Made by a program: the position numbers and the translations under genes | In this document: positions 1-6,377 of the stretch, one piece after another | How positions within the stretch are numbered: the first letter of the stretch is position 1 | How the letters are laid out: each line of letters opens with the position of its first letter | The notes under the pieces: model-generated | Told to the model about the DNA's origin: nothing | The model's database searches: none | What the model saw: the letters and a program-made list of their open reading frames with translations, nothing else | From: Chloroflexota bacterium | Lineage (GTDB): Bacteria; Chloroflexota; Anaerolineae; UBA4142 | Direction of reading: 5' to 3' | Assembly: GCA_016200825.1 (NCBI GenBank) | Contig: JACQEA010000325.1 | Span: forward strand, 1 to 16,657 | Length of the DNA: 16,657 nucleotides

Positions 1-318
1 CGTCATCTCATTACTGCCGTACAAGATGATGTACGTAAGTTCGCAATCCGGATGATGCCACGTGTGTCCATTCGCGTTGTGACGCGGCGGATAATCCATC
101 ATCGTTCCACCCTCGCGGCCGAGATGACACACCAAACAATTGTCGTTGTACAGTTTTTCGCCGCGCGCGAGCGCGGGGAGCGTTGGCGTGCGAGGAAATA
201 TTAGCGTTTCCAATCGCGGCGACGAAGCCGAAAAAAGTATCGCGATAAATACGATAGCCGCGAGACAAACGAAAATCAAAATGCCAAGCGCGGCAAGCAG
301 AACTCGGCGCTCGTTCAT
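1..318 (-). CDS. Membrane-anchored c-type cytochrome, C-terminus cut by window edge
   Basis: Seen: the minus frame is open from ATG at 318 to the window edge (106 codons, no stop). A strong AGGAGG lies just upstream of the ATG. Residues 6-30 form a hydrophobic segment without a lipobox cysteine, so this is an uncleaved anchor or signal. A heme-binding CLVCH follows at 61-65. Residues 83-89 (NGHTWHH) closely match GHTWHH in the upstream cytochrome gene, and a Met at about 105 could be the distal heme ligand. Inference: a small mono-heme electron carrier on the outer face of the membrane, co-transcribed with the other cytochrome (62 bp gap) and with TlpA/CcdA, which maintain reduced apocytochrome thiols. 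The family is clear; the electron partner is unknown because the gene runs off the window. Confidence 0.85.
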   Translation of the reverse strand, partial: MNERRVLLAALGILIFVCLAAIVFIAILFSASSPRLETLIFPRTPTLPALARGEKLYNDNCLVCHLGREGGTMMDYPPRHNANGHTWHHPDCELTYIILYGSNEMT

Positions 319-380
319 ATGAACCTCCTAGGCAAGCGAAAATTGATTCGTAATGTTCAGCCCCGCGCTGAAATTTCCGC

Positions 381-905
381 CTAATGGCTAGGCGTTTGAG
401 TTGGCTGGAAATTATTGTTCGTCACGCGCCACTGAAATTCGCGCGAGTCGCGCGACCACAGACTTTTGAAATACTCGATCACCACGCGAATATCCTCGTC
501 ACTCAATTTGTCGCCAAAGGGCGGCATGCGTTTTGGCGAATCGGGCTTGAGCGGATCCGCGAATCCATCGCGGATAATTTCAAAGAGCAACTTGTCCGCG
601 TGATGCCACGTGTGTCCGGTGTCGTCGTGCGGTGGCGGCGGAAAATTGAAATCCGCGTCGGGCGTTTTCCAATTCGGCGCGCCTTCGGCGTTCGCACCGT
701 GACAATTCGCGCAATTCGCTTGATAGACGCGCCGACCTATGTTCACTTTATTCGCATCCAGTGACGGTACAGGAATGGGCAAAGTTTCTTGCGGCAGTGG
801 AGGGATATTGCTGCTGCGTGTGCTGATCCCACACGCAACCAAGAGGACGAGAATGAATCCAATTGCCAAACCTGCATAATGATGAAACATTGCAGTCCGT
901 TTCAA
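381..905 (-). CDS. Cytochrome c lipoprotein (CANCH heme site)
   Basis: 174 aa. A signal peptide ends in a lipobox (LVAC, Cys25), so the protein is probably lipid-anchored outside the cell. Heme attaches at C65-A-N-C-H69, and RMPPFG (Met127) supplies the likely axial Met. The C-terminal SDEDIRVVIEYFKSLW is the typical last helix of small class I cytochromes c. GHTWHH at 97-102 is shared with the next cytochrome. The start is TTG: its TTGA overlaps the stop of the upstream TlpA gene, and a GGAG lies 8 nt upstream. The alternative ATG at 890 has no ribosome site. Translational coupling to TlpA fits a cytochrome maturation unit. It could carry electrons to a terminal oxidase; no oxidase subunit is in the window. 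Confidence 0.88.
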   Translation of the reverse strand: MKRTAMFHHYAGLAIGFILVLLVACGISTRSSNIPPLPQETLPIPVPSLDANKVNIGRRVYQANCANCHGANAEGAPNWKTPDADFNFPPPPHDDTGHTWHHADKLLFEIIRDGFADPLKPDSPKRMPPFGDKLSDEDIRVVIEYFKSLWSRDSREFQWRVTNNNFQPTQTPSH

Positions 906-1471
906 AAAATTTTCTCCAACTCGCGTTCAATATATTCTTCAGTCAACGGCCCACCGAGAATCATATCCTGTATCACTCCATTGCGATCAATGAAGACATT
1001 GGTCGGCAAGCCGCGAATGCGATACGCGTTCGTTGCAACCCCGTCTATGTCATTCACAATGGGAAACGTCACGCCCAGCTCTCGCAAGAATTTCGTGACG
1101 ACATCGGGTCCGGCGTCGTCTTGAATCCGCACGCCCAGCACGACGAGATTTTTGGAATCTTTATACTGTTGATATTTCTTTTCAAAGATAGGCATCTCGG
1201 CGCGGCACGGCGCGCACCACGTCGCCCAAAAAGTCACATGCACGGGCTTGCCTTGCAGATCGCTCAAGCGCATCGTGTTCCCGCTCAAATCTTTCAGCGC
1301 GATTTCGGGCGCAAGCGCTCCGATTTTCGCGACGTTCGGCCTTGACGGCGCGCTCTGCGAGGTCACAGGGAACGGCAACACTCCACTGACGACGAGCACA
1401 ACTCCCAGCACAATAATGCTCAGCATGAGTACTGAAAATAATTTGCGACGATTCCAATTCAGTTGAATCAT
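902..1471 (-). CDS. TlpA/ResA-like membrane-anchored thiol-disulfide oxidoreductase
   Basis: 189 aa from ATG at 1471, chosen because AGGAGG lies 8 nt upstream. An ATG at 1495 is possible but has no such site and sits 4 bp from the ccdA stop. An N-terminal transmembrane anchor (about 10-32) precedes a thioredoxin fold with the WCAPC active site (Cys86 and Cys89) and a later GLPTNVFIDRNG segment carrying the cis-proline. Members of this family reduce apocytochrome c cysteines outside the membrane and are re-reduced by CcdA, which is the gene immediately upstream (28 bp gap). The next gene downstream encodes a cytochrome c. That order is the classical System II-type arrangement, so a role in heme c attachment or oxidase copper-site maturation is well supported, though inferred. 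Confidence 0.9.
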   Translation of the reverse strand: MIQLNWNRRKLFSVLMLSIIVLGVVLVVSGVLPFPVTSQSAPSRPNVAKIGALAPEIALKDLSGNTMRLSDLQGKPVHVTFWATWCAPCRAEMPIFEKKYQQYKDSKNLVVLGVRIQDDAGPDVVTKFLRELGVTFPIVNDIDGVATNAYRIRGLPTNVFIDRNGVIQDMILGGPLTEEYIERELEKIF

Positions 1472-1499
1472 ATTCCTGTCCTCCTTTCTCCGCATGATC

Positions 1500-2258
1500 T
1501 CAATTTGGCAGTTGTACGCCTAGCCATTGTCGAAACCATCCTTCTACGTCGTAGAGACCTTGAGGAGTTAGTCGGAAAAAGTAAGCGTTGAGTATCTGGA
1601 ATTTGTCGAAGACGAGCAGCAAGCCCATCGTGATCAAGAGTGCACCGCCAGCGATTTCGACAAAATGTAGAAAACGATTCATGCCTTTTATTTTGCGCTG
1701 GACAACGTCGAGTCCGAGGGCAGTCAGCAAAAAAGGCACGCCGAGTCCCGCCGAATAAAAAAGCAACAGCACAGTTCCTTCCACCGCGGTATTGGTTTGA
1801 GTCGCCAATGCTAGAATGAACGAGAGCATGGGCCCAATGCACGGTGTCCATCCTGCAGCGAAAGCCATTCCAGTCAAATACGATCGCGGCAAACCGAGTT
1901 GACTCGATTGAAAATTAACGCGCGCCTCGCGGTACAAGAGCGGAATCCGCATCAAGCCCGTGAGATGAATTCCGAACACGATCAGGATCACGCCGGCGAT
2001 ATGAGATAGATCGGTTTTGCTTAGGAGTACAGAGAGCGCGGAAAGCGCGCTCCAGATCGCGACAAAAATTGTCGTAAAGCCCAACACAAACGTAAACGCG
2101 TGCAGCAGCGTTTCACGTCTGCGAATCATCACGCCTTCGGGCGTGGCGACAGCGCCGCTCAAGTAACCGACGTAAGCCGGCATGAGCGGCAACACGCATG
2201 GCGAGAGACACGATAGCAACCCTGCGCCAAATGCTAGGATCAGTAAGCCGACACTCAT
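1500..2258 (-). CDS. ccdA: CcdA cytochrome c biogenesis transmembrane thiol reductase
   Basis: 252 aa from ATG at 2258, preceded by CAGGAG 7 nt upstream. An in-frame extension to 2339 exists but would start inside the mobile element and lacks a ribosome site. About six transmembrane helices are visible. The two redox cysteines lie in SCLSPCVLPL (Cys21) and GWTPCIGPM (Cys140), both with the proline-rich surroundings typical of CcdA. CcdA carries electrons from cytoplasmic thioredoxin across the membrane to TlpA/ResA proteins. The downstream gene is such a protein and two further thioredoxin-fold proteins lie upstream in the same array, so it may serve several clients, including the candidate selenoperoxiredoxin. 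The 1.17-kb element sits directly upstream and separates it from DUF3105. Confidence 0.93.
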   Translation of the reverse strand: MSVGLLILAFGAGLLSCLSPCVLPLMPAYVGYLSGAVATPEGVMIRRRETLLHAFTFVLGFTTIFVAIWSALSALSVLLSKTDLSHIAGVILIVFGIHLTGLMRIPLLYREARVNFQSSQLGLPRSYLTGMAFAAGWTPCIGPMLSFILALATQTNTAVEGTVLLLFYSAGLGVPFLLTALGLDVVQRKIKGMNRFLHFVEIAGGALLITMGLLLVFDKFQILNAYFFRLTPQGLYDVEGWFRQWLGVQLPN

Positions 2259-2282
2259 TGCGAATCTCCTGCTTCCAATCCA

Positions 2283-2320
2283 TACTAACCGCACGTCAAA
2301 ATCTGAAAGCAAGACTTTAG
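2283..2320 (+). repeat. Left terminal inverted repeat
   Basis: 38 bp beginning TACTAACCGCACGTC. It pairs with the right repeat at 3416-3453, with a perfect 20-bp outer part and four mismatches in the inner 18 bp. Confidence 0.8.
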
Positions 2321-2461
2321 GTGGCGCTAGGCAAGCCAACCAAGTCTTGACTCCAAAACCCGAAATTAGAAATGCGGCGAGTAGATCAGCGGATAGATGA
2401 CGCTTCGAACTGCGCGCCTTTCATCCGCTATCGTTATTACAAGCCCCCCGCCCCTACGAAT

Positions 2462-3163
2462 TTACAAGCCGAACTGACTAGCGAGGTCGGGACGGTCTTT
2501 GAAGGCGACCTGAGCGACGGCGCGAAATTCGCCCCACCATTTTCGCAAGTCTTGGATCGCCGCGTCGCGCTGGGCGGTGGCGCGGGTGGTGGCAGCGCTC
2601 GCCGCGTCGTGCGTGGCATTCGCGCTGGTCAGCGCGCTCAGTTTGGCTTTTTCGGTGTTGAGTGCAGTTGGGTTGTAGCCACGCTTACTCAAGGCAGACT
2701 GGTAGTTGGCGCGGCTGAGCGTCGTGTCGTAAGCGGCGTTGGCAAAGGTGATAAAGCCCTCGCGGTCGGTGGGCACGCGCCCCGTCGCGCCGAGGGCTTG
2801 CAGGGCGGCGGCATCGTCTTTGAAAACGGCGCGCGCGATCGTGCGAAAACCGTCGAAGCCGTCGCGGGTAGCTGCATCGGCGGCGCTGAGTGTGTCGCGC
2901 GCCTGCGCTTCGTCGGCGTCCGCGCTCTGGCGAGCGTTGTAGCCAGACTGGGCGGCATCGCACTTGGCGAGTCCTTCGGCGATGGCGGGGTCATCGTAGC
3001 CGCGCGGCGTGAGCATCGCTTTGGCGTCGGCGTGGTTTTGCGCCGCCGTGAGAGCGGTGCGAATCTGCGTGATGTCGTTGGCGATGGCTTGATCTTGAGC
3101 CGCGCGCGGACGGCGGGGCTTTGGTTCTGGCTCTGCTGGTGGGGTTTGCGGCGTGTTACTCAT
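2462..3163 (-). CDS. Unknown Ala-rich helical protein with gapless internal duplication (element cargo)
   Basis: 233 aa, family not recognised. The ATG at 3163 has AAGGAG 6 nt upstream. Residues 1-20 are Pro/Glu/Arg-rich and probably disordered; the rest is Ala-rich and predicted helical. No signal peptide or membrane segment is seen. Residues 54-125 align with 161-232 without gaps at an offset of 107 (about 21 of 72 identical). Landmarks are RGY at 54 and 161, and FRTIARAVFKD against FRAVAQVAFKD. There is one cysteine (Cys68) and no catalytic motif. It is the only gene in the 1.17-kb inverted-repeat element, so it is probably cargo rather than part of the redox operon. The opposite strand is also open here, but that reading lacks a ribosome site and has an antisense-like Gly/Val/Arg composition. 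Confidence 0.7.
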   Translation of the reverse strand: MSNTPQTPPAEPEPKPRRPRAAQDQAIANDITQIRTALTAAQNHADAKAMLTPRGYDDPAIAEGLAKCDAAQSGYNARQSADADEAQARDTLSAADAATRDGFDGFRTIARAVFKDDAAALQALGATGRVPTDREGFITFANAAYDTTLSRANYQSALSKRGYNPTALNTEKAKLSALTSANATHDAASAATTRATAQRDAAIQDLRKWWGEFRAVAQVAFKDRPDLASQFGL

Positions 3164-3193
3164 GTTCGTCTCCTTGTTTTAGATTGACGATAC

Positions 3194-3317
3194 GCTATTT
3201 TTGTTGTCTTACATGATATTTTCAGCGTCGGATTGCTATTTTGTACGTTATAATAGCTATTTTTGTTGTCTTGTCTAATATTTTCAGCGTCGGACTGCCA
3301 TTTGATGTGTTATCATC
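3194..3317. repeat. Two tandem copies of a 62-bp AT-rich repeat
   Basis: Copies at 3194-3255 and 3256-3317 match at about 50 of 62 positions; a 17-bp and a 16-bp block (ending CAGCGTCGGA) are perfect. They lie upstream of the cargo gene inside the element. They could hold duplicated promoter or protein-binding sites: on the minus strand TAGACA, a 16-bp spacer and TATTAT occur near copy 2. That promoter reading is tentative. Confidence 0.7.
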
Positions 3318-3330
3318 ACTATATTTATTA

Positions 3331-3390
3331 TGCGATTGATTATTTCAATCATTCTATCGTCTATTTATATCGTTCGATTGATTATTTTTG
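3331..3390. repeat. AT-rich subterminal repeats (CGATTGATTATT twice; small palindrome)
   Basis: CGATTGATTATTT occurs at 3333-3345 and 3375-3387, 42 bp apart. GATTGA/TCAATC at 3334-3350 forms a 6-bp stem with a 5-nt loop. Together with the 62-bp repeats these fill most of the gene-free stretch 3164-3447, just inside the right terminal repeat. Subterminal repeats of this kind often serve as transposase sites; that role is inference. Confidence 0.45.
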
Positions 3391-3415
3391 ATGTTACCTT
3401 TTCAAATAATCGTGG

Positions 3416-3453
3416 CTAAAGCCTTGATTCCATATTTTGACGTGCGGTTAGTA
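3416..3453 (-). repeat. Right terminal inverted repeat
   Basis: Reverse complement of the left repeat at 2283-2320 (34 of 38 identical). It ends in ...GGTTAGTA on the plus strand. Its outer TAC-TAA supplies the stop codon that ends the short ORF coming from 3495. Confidence 0.8.
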
Positions 3454-3495
3454 CAGAACACTAAAGATTACTGGAACACAGAGTAGATTCCTCAT
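3448..3495 (-). pseudogene. Short ORF interrupted by the mobile element
   Basis: The ATG at 3495 follows a strong AAAAGGAG (5-nt spacing), 30 bp after the DUF3105 stop. It encodes 15 hydrophobic residues (MRNLLCVPVIFSVLY) before a TAA formed by the terminal repeat. Joining the flanks across the element with one TA extends it to 23 residues, and its TGA then overlaps the ccdA ATG (ATGA). It may be a tiny translated linker or leader, or a ribosome site used for coupling. Function unknown. Confidence 0.4.
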
Positions 3496-3525
3496 CGGTT
3501 CTCCTTTTGAATTGATTTTGTCTGA

Positions 3526-4128
3526 TTACGGCACAGACTCTGGTCCGCGATCGCGGAACGCGTTGATGAATCCGCGCACGGCTTGTTCGTTGACACCATT
3601 GCACGTTTGCAGACGCGTCCATGCCGTCAGCGCGACTTTGTCTTTCAAGCCAGACCACGGCGCGAGAATTACTTTTCGTTCGCTGCGCGCGATATTATCC
3701 AGCGCGGCGATTTCGGTTGCGTCAAGGCTGTTGTAATAAATCACAATGCGCCCATGTTCGAGACTGTGCAAGCCGCGCGCGAGGAACAAATTGTCGGCGG
3801 GCTGTCGGCTGATTGTGCCGTCCGCTTGCCAAGTGGGATGGTGCAAGCCCGAAGTCGGCGGCGTCCCACTATAGTTCGGCGGCGCGTCGCCTGGATTCAT
3901 GTGGGCTTGACCTTGGCTGGCGAACGATTGGATTGGAGTACACTCGCCTGCAACGAGCGGCGCGCTCGGCGTCGGTGGAGGTTTGGGTCCGAAGAGCTGA
4001 TAACCCGCAAAGCCTAGAATCAGAATGCCCACCAGCGCTCCACCGCCAATCATTAATCGTTTGCGCCGTTTCGCTTTCGCCGCGCGCTCGCGGATTGATG
4101 CTTCGCGCGGCTTTCTTTTATTCAGCAT
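3526..4128 (-). CDS. DUF3105 membrane-anchored extracytoplasmic protein
   Basis: 200 aa. A basic N-terminus (1-25) leads into one transmembrane helix (about 26-46), a proline linker and an outside domain. DUF3105 hallmarks are visible: HMNPGDAP (His76), PPTSGLHHP (90-98) and LHSLEHGRIVIYYN (120-133). The conserved His residues suggest metal binding, but the family has no proven activity that I can name. Cys63 and Cys176 could form a disulfide. AAGGAG lies only 3 nt before the ATG, so the start is slightly uncertain, but the next Met is inside the helix. It follows SCO after an 80-bp gap and was probably followed directly by ccdA before the element inserted. The context suggests a part in copper or oxidase maturation. 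Confidence 0.82.
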   Translation of the reverse strand: MLNKRKPREASIRERAAKAKRRKRLMIGGGALVGILILGFAGYQLFGPKPPPTPSAPLVAGECTPIQSFASQGQAHMNPGDAPPNYSGTPPTSGLHHPTWQADGTISRQPADNLFLARGLHSLEHGRIVIYYNSLDATEIAALDNIARSERKVILAPWSGLKDKVALTAWTRLQTCNGVNEQAVRGFINAFRDRGPESVP

Positions 4129-4208
4129 AATCTCCTTACAAGAATTGAGATTCGATTTGTCCGCTAACGATTTTCCTGCAGCAAGGTCGTCACAGCGAGA
4201 CGGAGGTG

Positions 4209-4820
4209 CTACAGGGATTCATACTCCGTGCCTCGAAAATATGCGCGTATCCGCGTCTGGCGATCCACTAGCACAAACCGTGAACTGTGAATCACGCGCT
4301 CACCTGCTACCGTCTTGTGGATATGAACCGTGCCGTCGGGATGGATATGCTCGTATTCATCTGGATTTTCAACGACGCCCAGCAAGAAACCTTTAATGGC
4401 GAGTTGGTAGATGGCGTCCTTCGGTCCGGTCAAGAAGAGCCAGCGGTCGGGATCGGCAGAGTAGTGGCTGGCATATTCGCGGAGAAACTCAGGCGTGTCG
4501 TGTTCAGGGTCAACACTGATGCTGACAAATCGCACATTGGGTTCGCTTGCAAAATCCTTTTGCAGTTTCGCCATATTGGCGGTCTGCATCGGACAGGTTT
4601 CTGTACATTGTGAATAGAAAAAGTTGGCGATCCAGACTTTGCCGCGCAAGTCGGATAACTGCACTTGCCGTTCGCTCCTCTCGGTGAGTGTAAAGTCAGG
4701 CACCTGACCGTAAAAGTCGAGATGCTCAAGGGACGTGCCGTTTTCAATGTTACACGCCGCGAGAACGAACGCCAGTCCGACTGTCCACATGAACAAGCGT
4801 ATTCGATGCTGGCGGCTCAT
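4209..4820 (-). CDS. SCO1/SenC/PrrC copper chaperone-like lipoprotein
   Basis: 203 aa. The lipobox LAAC (Cys23) makes it an exported lipoprotein. The thioredoxin-like fold carries the SCO copper site: C72-T-E-T-C76-P and the distal His178 (VIHSSRFVLVD), with FVSISVDPEHDTPEFL typical of the family. SCO proteins deliver copper to, or reduce, the CuA site of cytochrome oxidase subunit II. A loop at 157-168 (EHIHPDGTVHIH) contains four extra histidines; such loops vary within the family and could bind metal. The start is coupled to the upstream gene by a 4-bp ATGA overlap with no separate strong ribosome site. All copper ligands are present, so the protein looks functional. Confidence 0.92.
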   Translation of the reverse strand: MSRQHRIRLFMWTVGLAFVLAACNIENGTSLEHLDFYGQVPDFTLTERSERQVQLSDLRGKVWIANFFYSQCTETCPMQTANMAKLQKDFASEPNVRFVSISVDPEHDTPEFLREYASHYSADPDRWLFLTGPKDAIYQLAIKGFLLGVVENPDEYEHIHPDGTVHIHKTVAGERVIHSSRFVLVDRQTRIRAYFRGTEYESL

Positions 4821-5365
4821 TGAAGTGTTTCAGAAAACTTTCCGCGGAACCGCATCAGATAAATCACTGCGATAACAAGAGCGACTTCGATGAGCACTGT
4901 GAAGATTCCAACGATCTCAAGCTCTTCGGGCTCACCTGTTGGTGAAAGCGGCGGTGGCACGATGCGTACGATCACATAAATCGCTGCCAGCAAAAAGTCG
5001 ATGTAGCCCGTCGCCGCATAGAGCGAGCGGTTTGACCAGAACAATAATGCCAAGCCACATGCTATCTGAGTCATGCCGACCAATGCAAAAAAGAGTCCCC
5101 AGACTGCGACTTGATTGGCGTGCTCGGGAGCCAATTCCAAATGAATGACACCCGCAGTGACCGATAGCACGGCAGCGCCAAACGGAACGAGTCTTGGGCT
5201 TGTTTGAATACTTTCTTTGATTTCCTCGAAACGATCAGGTGCGAGCGCGCGAAAGATCTGAATGCCAATCAACGCGACTAGAGCGAATGGCATGCTCAGC
5301 ATCAGGATGGTGCTCAAGGCAAAAGCCAAGGCTTGTGGATCGGTCATTCCGTTCTGCATGTTCAT
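4817..5365 (-). CDS. Unknown multi-pass membrane protein coupled to SCO
   Basis: 182 aa, not assigned to a family. About five hydrophobic segments are visible: roughly 13-37, 60-77, 84-110, 115-137 and 150-172. An acidic/proline stretch (PPPLSPTGEPEELE) lies between the last two. His75 and His81 lie between segments 2 and 3. The ATG at 5365 has GAGGTG 8 nt upstream, and the stop overlaps the SCO start as ATGA, so the two are probably made in equal amounts. It starts 15 bp after the BNR gene stop. Position suggests a membrane partner of the copper or oxidase maturation proteins; the sequence alone does not show function. Confidence 0.72.
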   Translation of the reverse strand: MNMQNGMTDPQALAFALSTILMLSMPFALVALIGIQIFRALAPDRFEEIKESIQTSPRLVPFGAAVLSVTAGVIHLELAPEHANQVAVWGLFFALVGMTQIACGLALLFWSNRSLYAATGYIDFLLAAIYVIVRIVPPPLSPTGEPEELEIVGIFTVLIEVALVIAVIYLMRFRGKFSETLQ

Positions 5366-5380
5366 GGATCGTTCACCTCA

Positions 5381-6337
5381 TCATTTTGGTGCAATCGTCG
5401 GAATGGACTGCCAAGTCTGTGCACCGTCGTCGCTGCGAAAGATTGCGCCTTCGGCAGTCGCGGCAAAGAGCGTATCGGGACTGTTTGGATTCAATGCAAG
5501 CGCGATAACTCTTGCATTGGCTAATCCTTTATTACTGGATTCCCAATTCAATCCGGCATCATTGGAGCGAAACACGCCTGCAATTCCTGCCGCAAAAACA
5601 TTTTTTGGATTACGCGGGTCAACAACGACAGCGTTCACTTGAAGTTTGACGGGCAAACTGCCCATCGGGTGCCAGCCTCAAAATCAGTCCATGCTGAGAT
5701 ACGCGCCGGTCAGCGTCGCAGCATACAGCCAGCCCGTGTTCATACTCCCATCGAGCGGCGTGTGCGTCAACGCGGTCACGTGCGGATTGTCAAGCCCCAG
5801 TGCTTGATCCACCGAACGCTTCCACGTTTCGCCTGCATCGCTCGATTCAAACATTCCGACGCCATCTACCCACGCAAAAAGCGAATTGCTGGTGTCGCGC
5901 AGAATTTGCGGATAGCCGTTGGAATGCACCGCGAGCGCGGACACGCGTTCGCTCGCGAGTCCGCGTGTGATTTTGTTCCACGTTTTGCCCGCATCGCGAC
6001 CCCGCCAAATTCCAATTTCTTCGCCCGCGATGAAAATCATATCGGGCTGATCGCGCCGCAGCGCGACAACGGACACGCCTTTCGCCGCGATTTCGTTTGG
6101 TAGCGCGACGTTCTGCCAACTCTTTCCACCATCGCGGCTCTGATACAAACCATCGGAGGCGGCTTTGAACAGACGACCATCGCGCGGATCGATCGCGAGC
6201 GCGCGAACGCCTGGCTCGCGCGTGTGAGTCGGGAGCGACGCGGTAGGAGTACTCTGCGCGGCGGGAGTGCTCTGCGCGCACGCGACGAGTACGATACCAA
6301 TCGCCATAAGCGTTCCATACTTCACGTAACGATTCAT
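5381..6337 (-). CDS. BNR/Asp-box beta-propeller lipoprotein with two in-frame UGA codons (candidate selenoprotein or broken gene)
   Basis: Start ATG at 6337 with AGGAG 6 nt upstream; lipobox LVAC (Cys20). The frame runs 318 codons to a TGA at 5381 but contains TGA at codons 218 and 220. Six Asp boxes (S-x-D-x-G-x-T-W) are visible: 67-74, 113-120, 165-172, 215-222, 258-265 and 302-309. The UGAs are positions 4 and 6 of the fourth box (S-M-D-U-F-U-G-W), whose length is unchanged, and the following HPMGSLP is normal propeller sequence. A SECIS-like hairpin follows at once. Alternatives: two substitutions (GGA to TGA would do it) in a decaying gene, assembly error, or two separate polypeptides restarting at ATG 5665. 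Propellers of this type are protein scaffolds; the partner is unknown. Fold is sure, recoding is not. Confidence 0.72.
5648..5686 (-). promoter_or_regulatory. SECIS-like hairpin after the double UGA of the BNR gene
   Basis: On the minus strand GATGGGCA-GTT-TGCCCGTC forms an 8-bp stem (one T·G pair) with loop GTT (5656-5658). The loop begins 25 nt after the first UGA (5684-5686) and 19 nt after the second (5678-5680). Bacterial SECIS elements lie inside the coding region right after the UGA, with a small stem-loop, a G among the first two loop bases and a loop about 16-37 nt from the UGA; both distances fit. The stem also encodes a normal MGSLPV, so chance is possible. Confidence 0.5.
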
Positions 6338-6377
6338 TGTTAACTCCTATAATGGAATTTTCCGCGTCAATCCATTT

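Larger units (their letters stand above)
2283..3453. mobile_element. Putative non-autonomous transposon with 38-bp TIRs and TA ends, carrying one cargo gene
   Basis: Seen: 2283-2320 and the reverse complement of 3416-3453 match at 34 of 38 positions, the outer 20 perfectly. Both ends start with TA. Inside are one gene (2462-3163, minus) and an AT-rich end with tandem repeats; no transposase is present. Known: Tc1/mariner and IS630 elements duplicate a TA target and leave small non-autonomous derivatives. Inference: an element inserted at a TA between the DUF3105 gene and ccdA. Deleting it with one TA restores a short ORF that overlaps the ccdA start as ATGA, which supports these exact borders. 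Because the repeats themselves begin with TA, the TA cannot be proved to be a duplication from one copy. Confidence 0.72.

Noticed and set aside
2388..2429. AGCGGAT / ATCCGCT inverted repeat after the cargo gene as a terminator
   Set aside because: The loop is 28 nt and no T run follows. It is more likely chance, or an internal part of the element.
2372..3187. A 271-codon plus-strand reading frame opposite the cargo gene
   Set aside because: It lacks a ribosome site and has antisense-like Gly/Val/Arg composition. The minus frame has AAGGAG and an internal protein repeat.
5381..5665. A separate 94-aa gene starting at ATG 5665
   Set aside because: It is in the same frame as the upstream propeller and begins in the middle of a blade, with only a distant GAGG as ribosome site. 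It is better treated as the second part of one frame interrupted by two UGAs.
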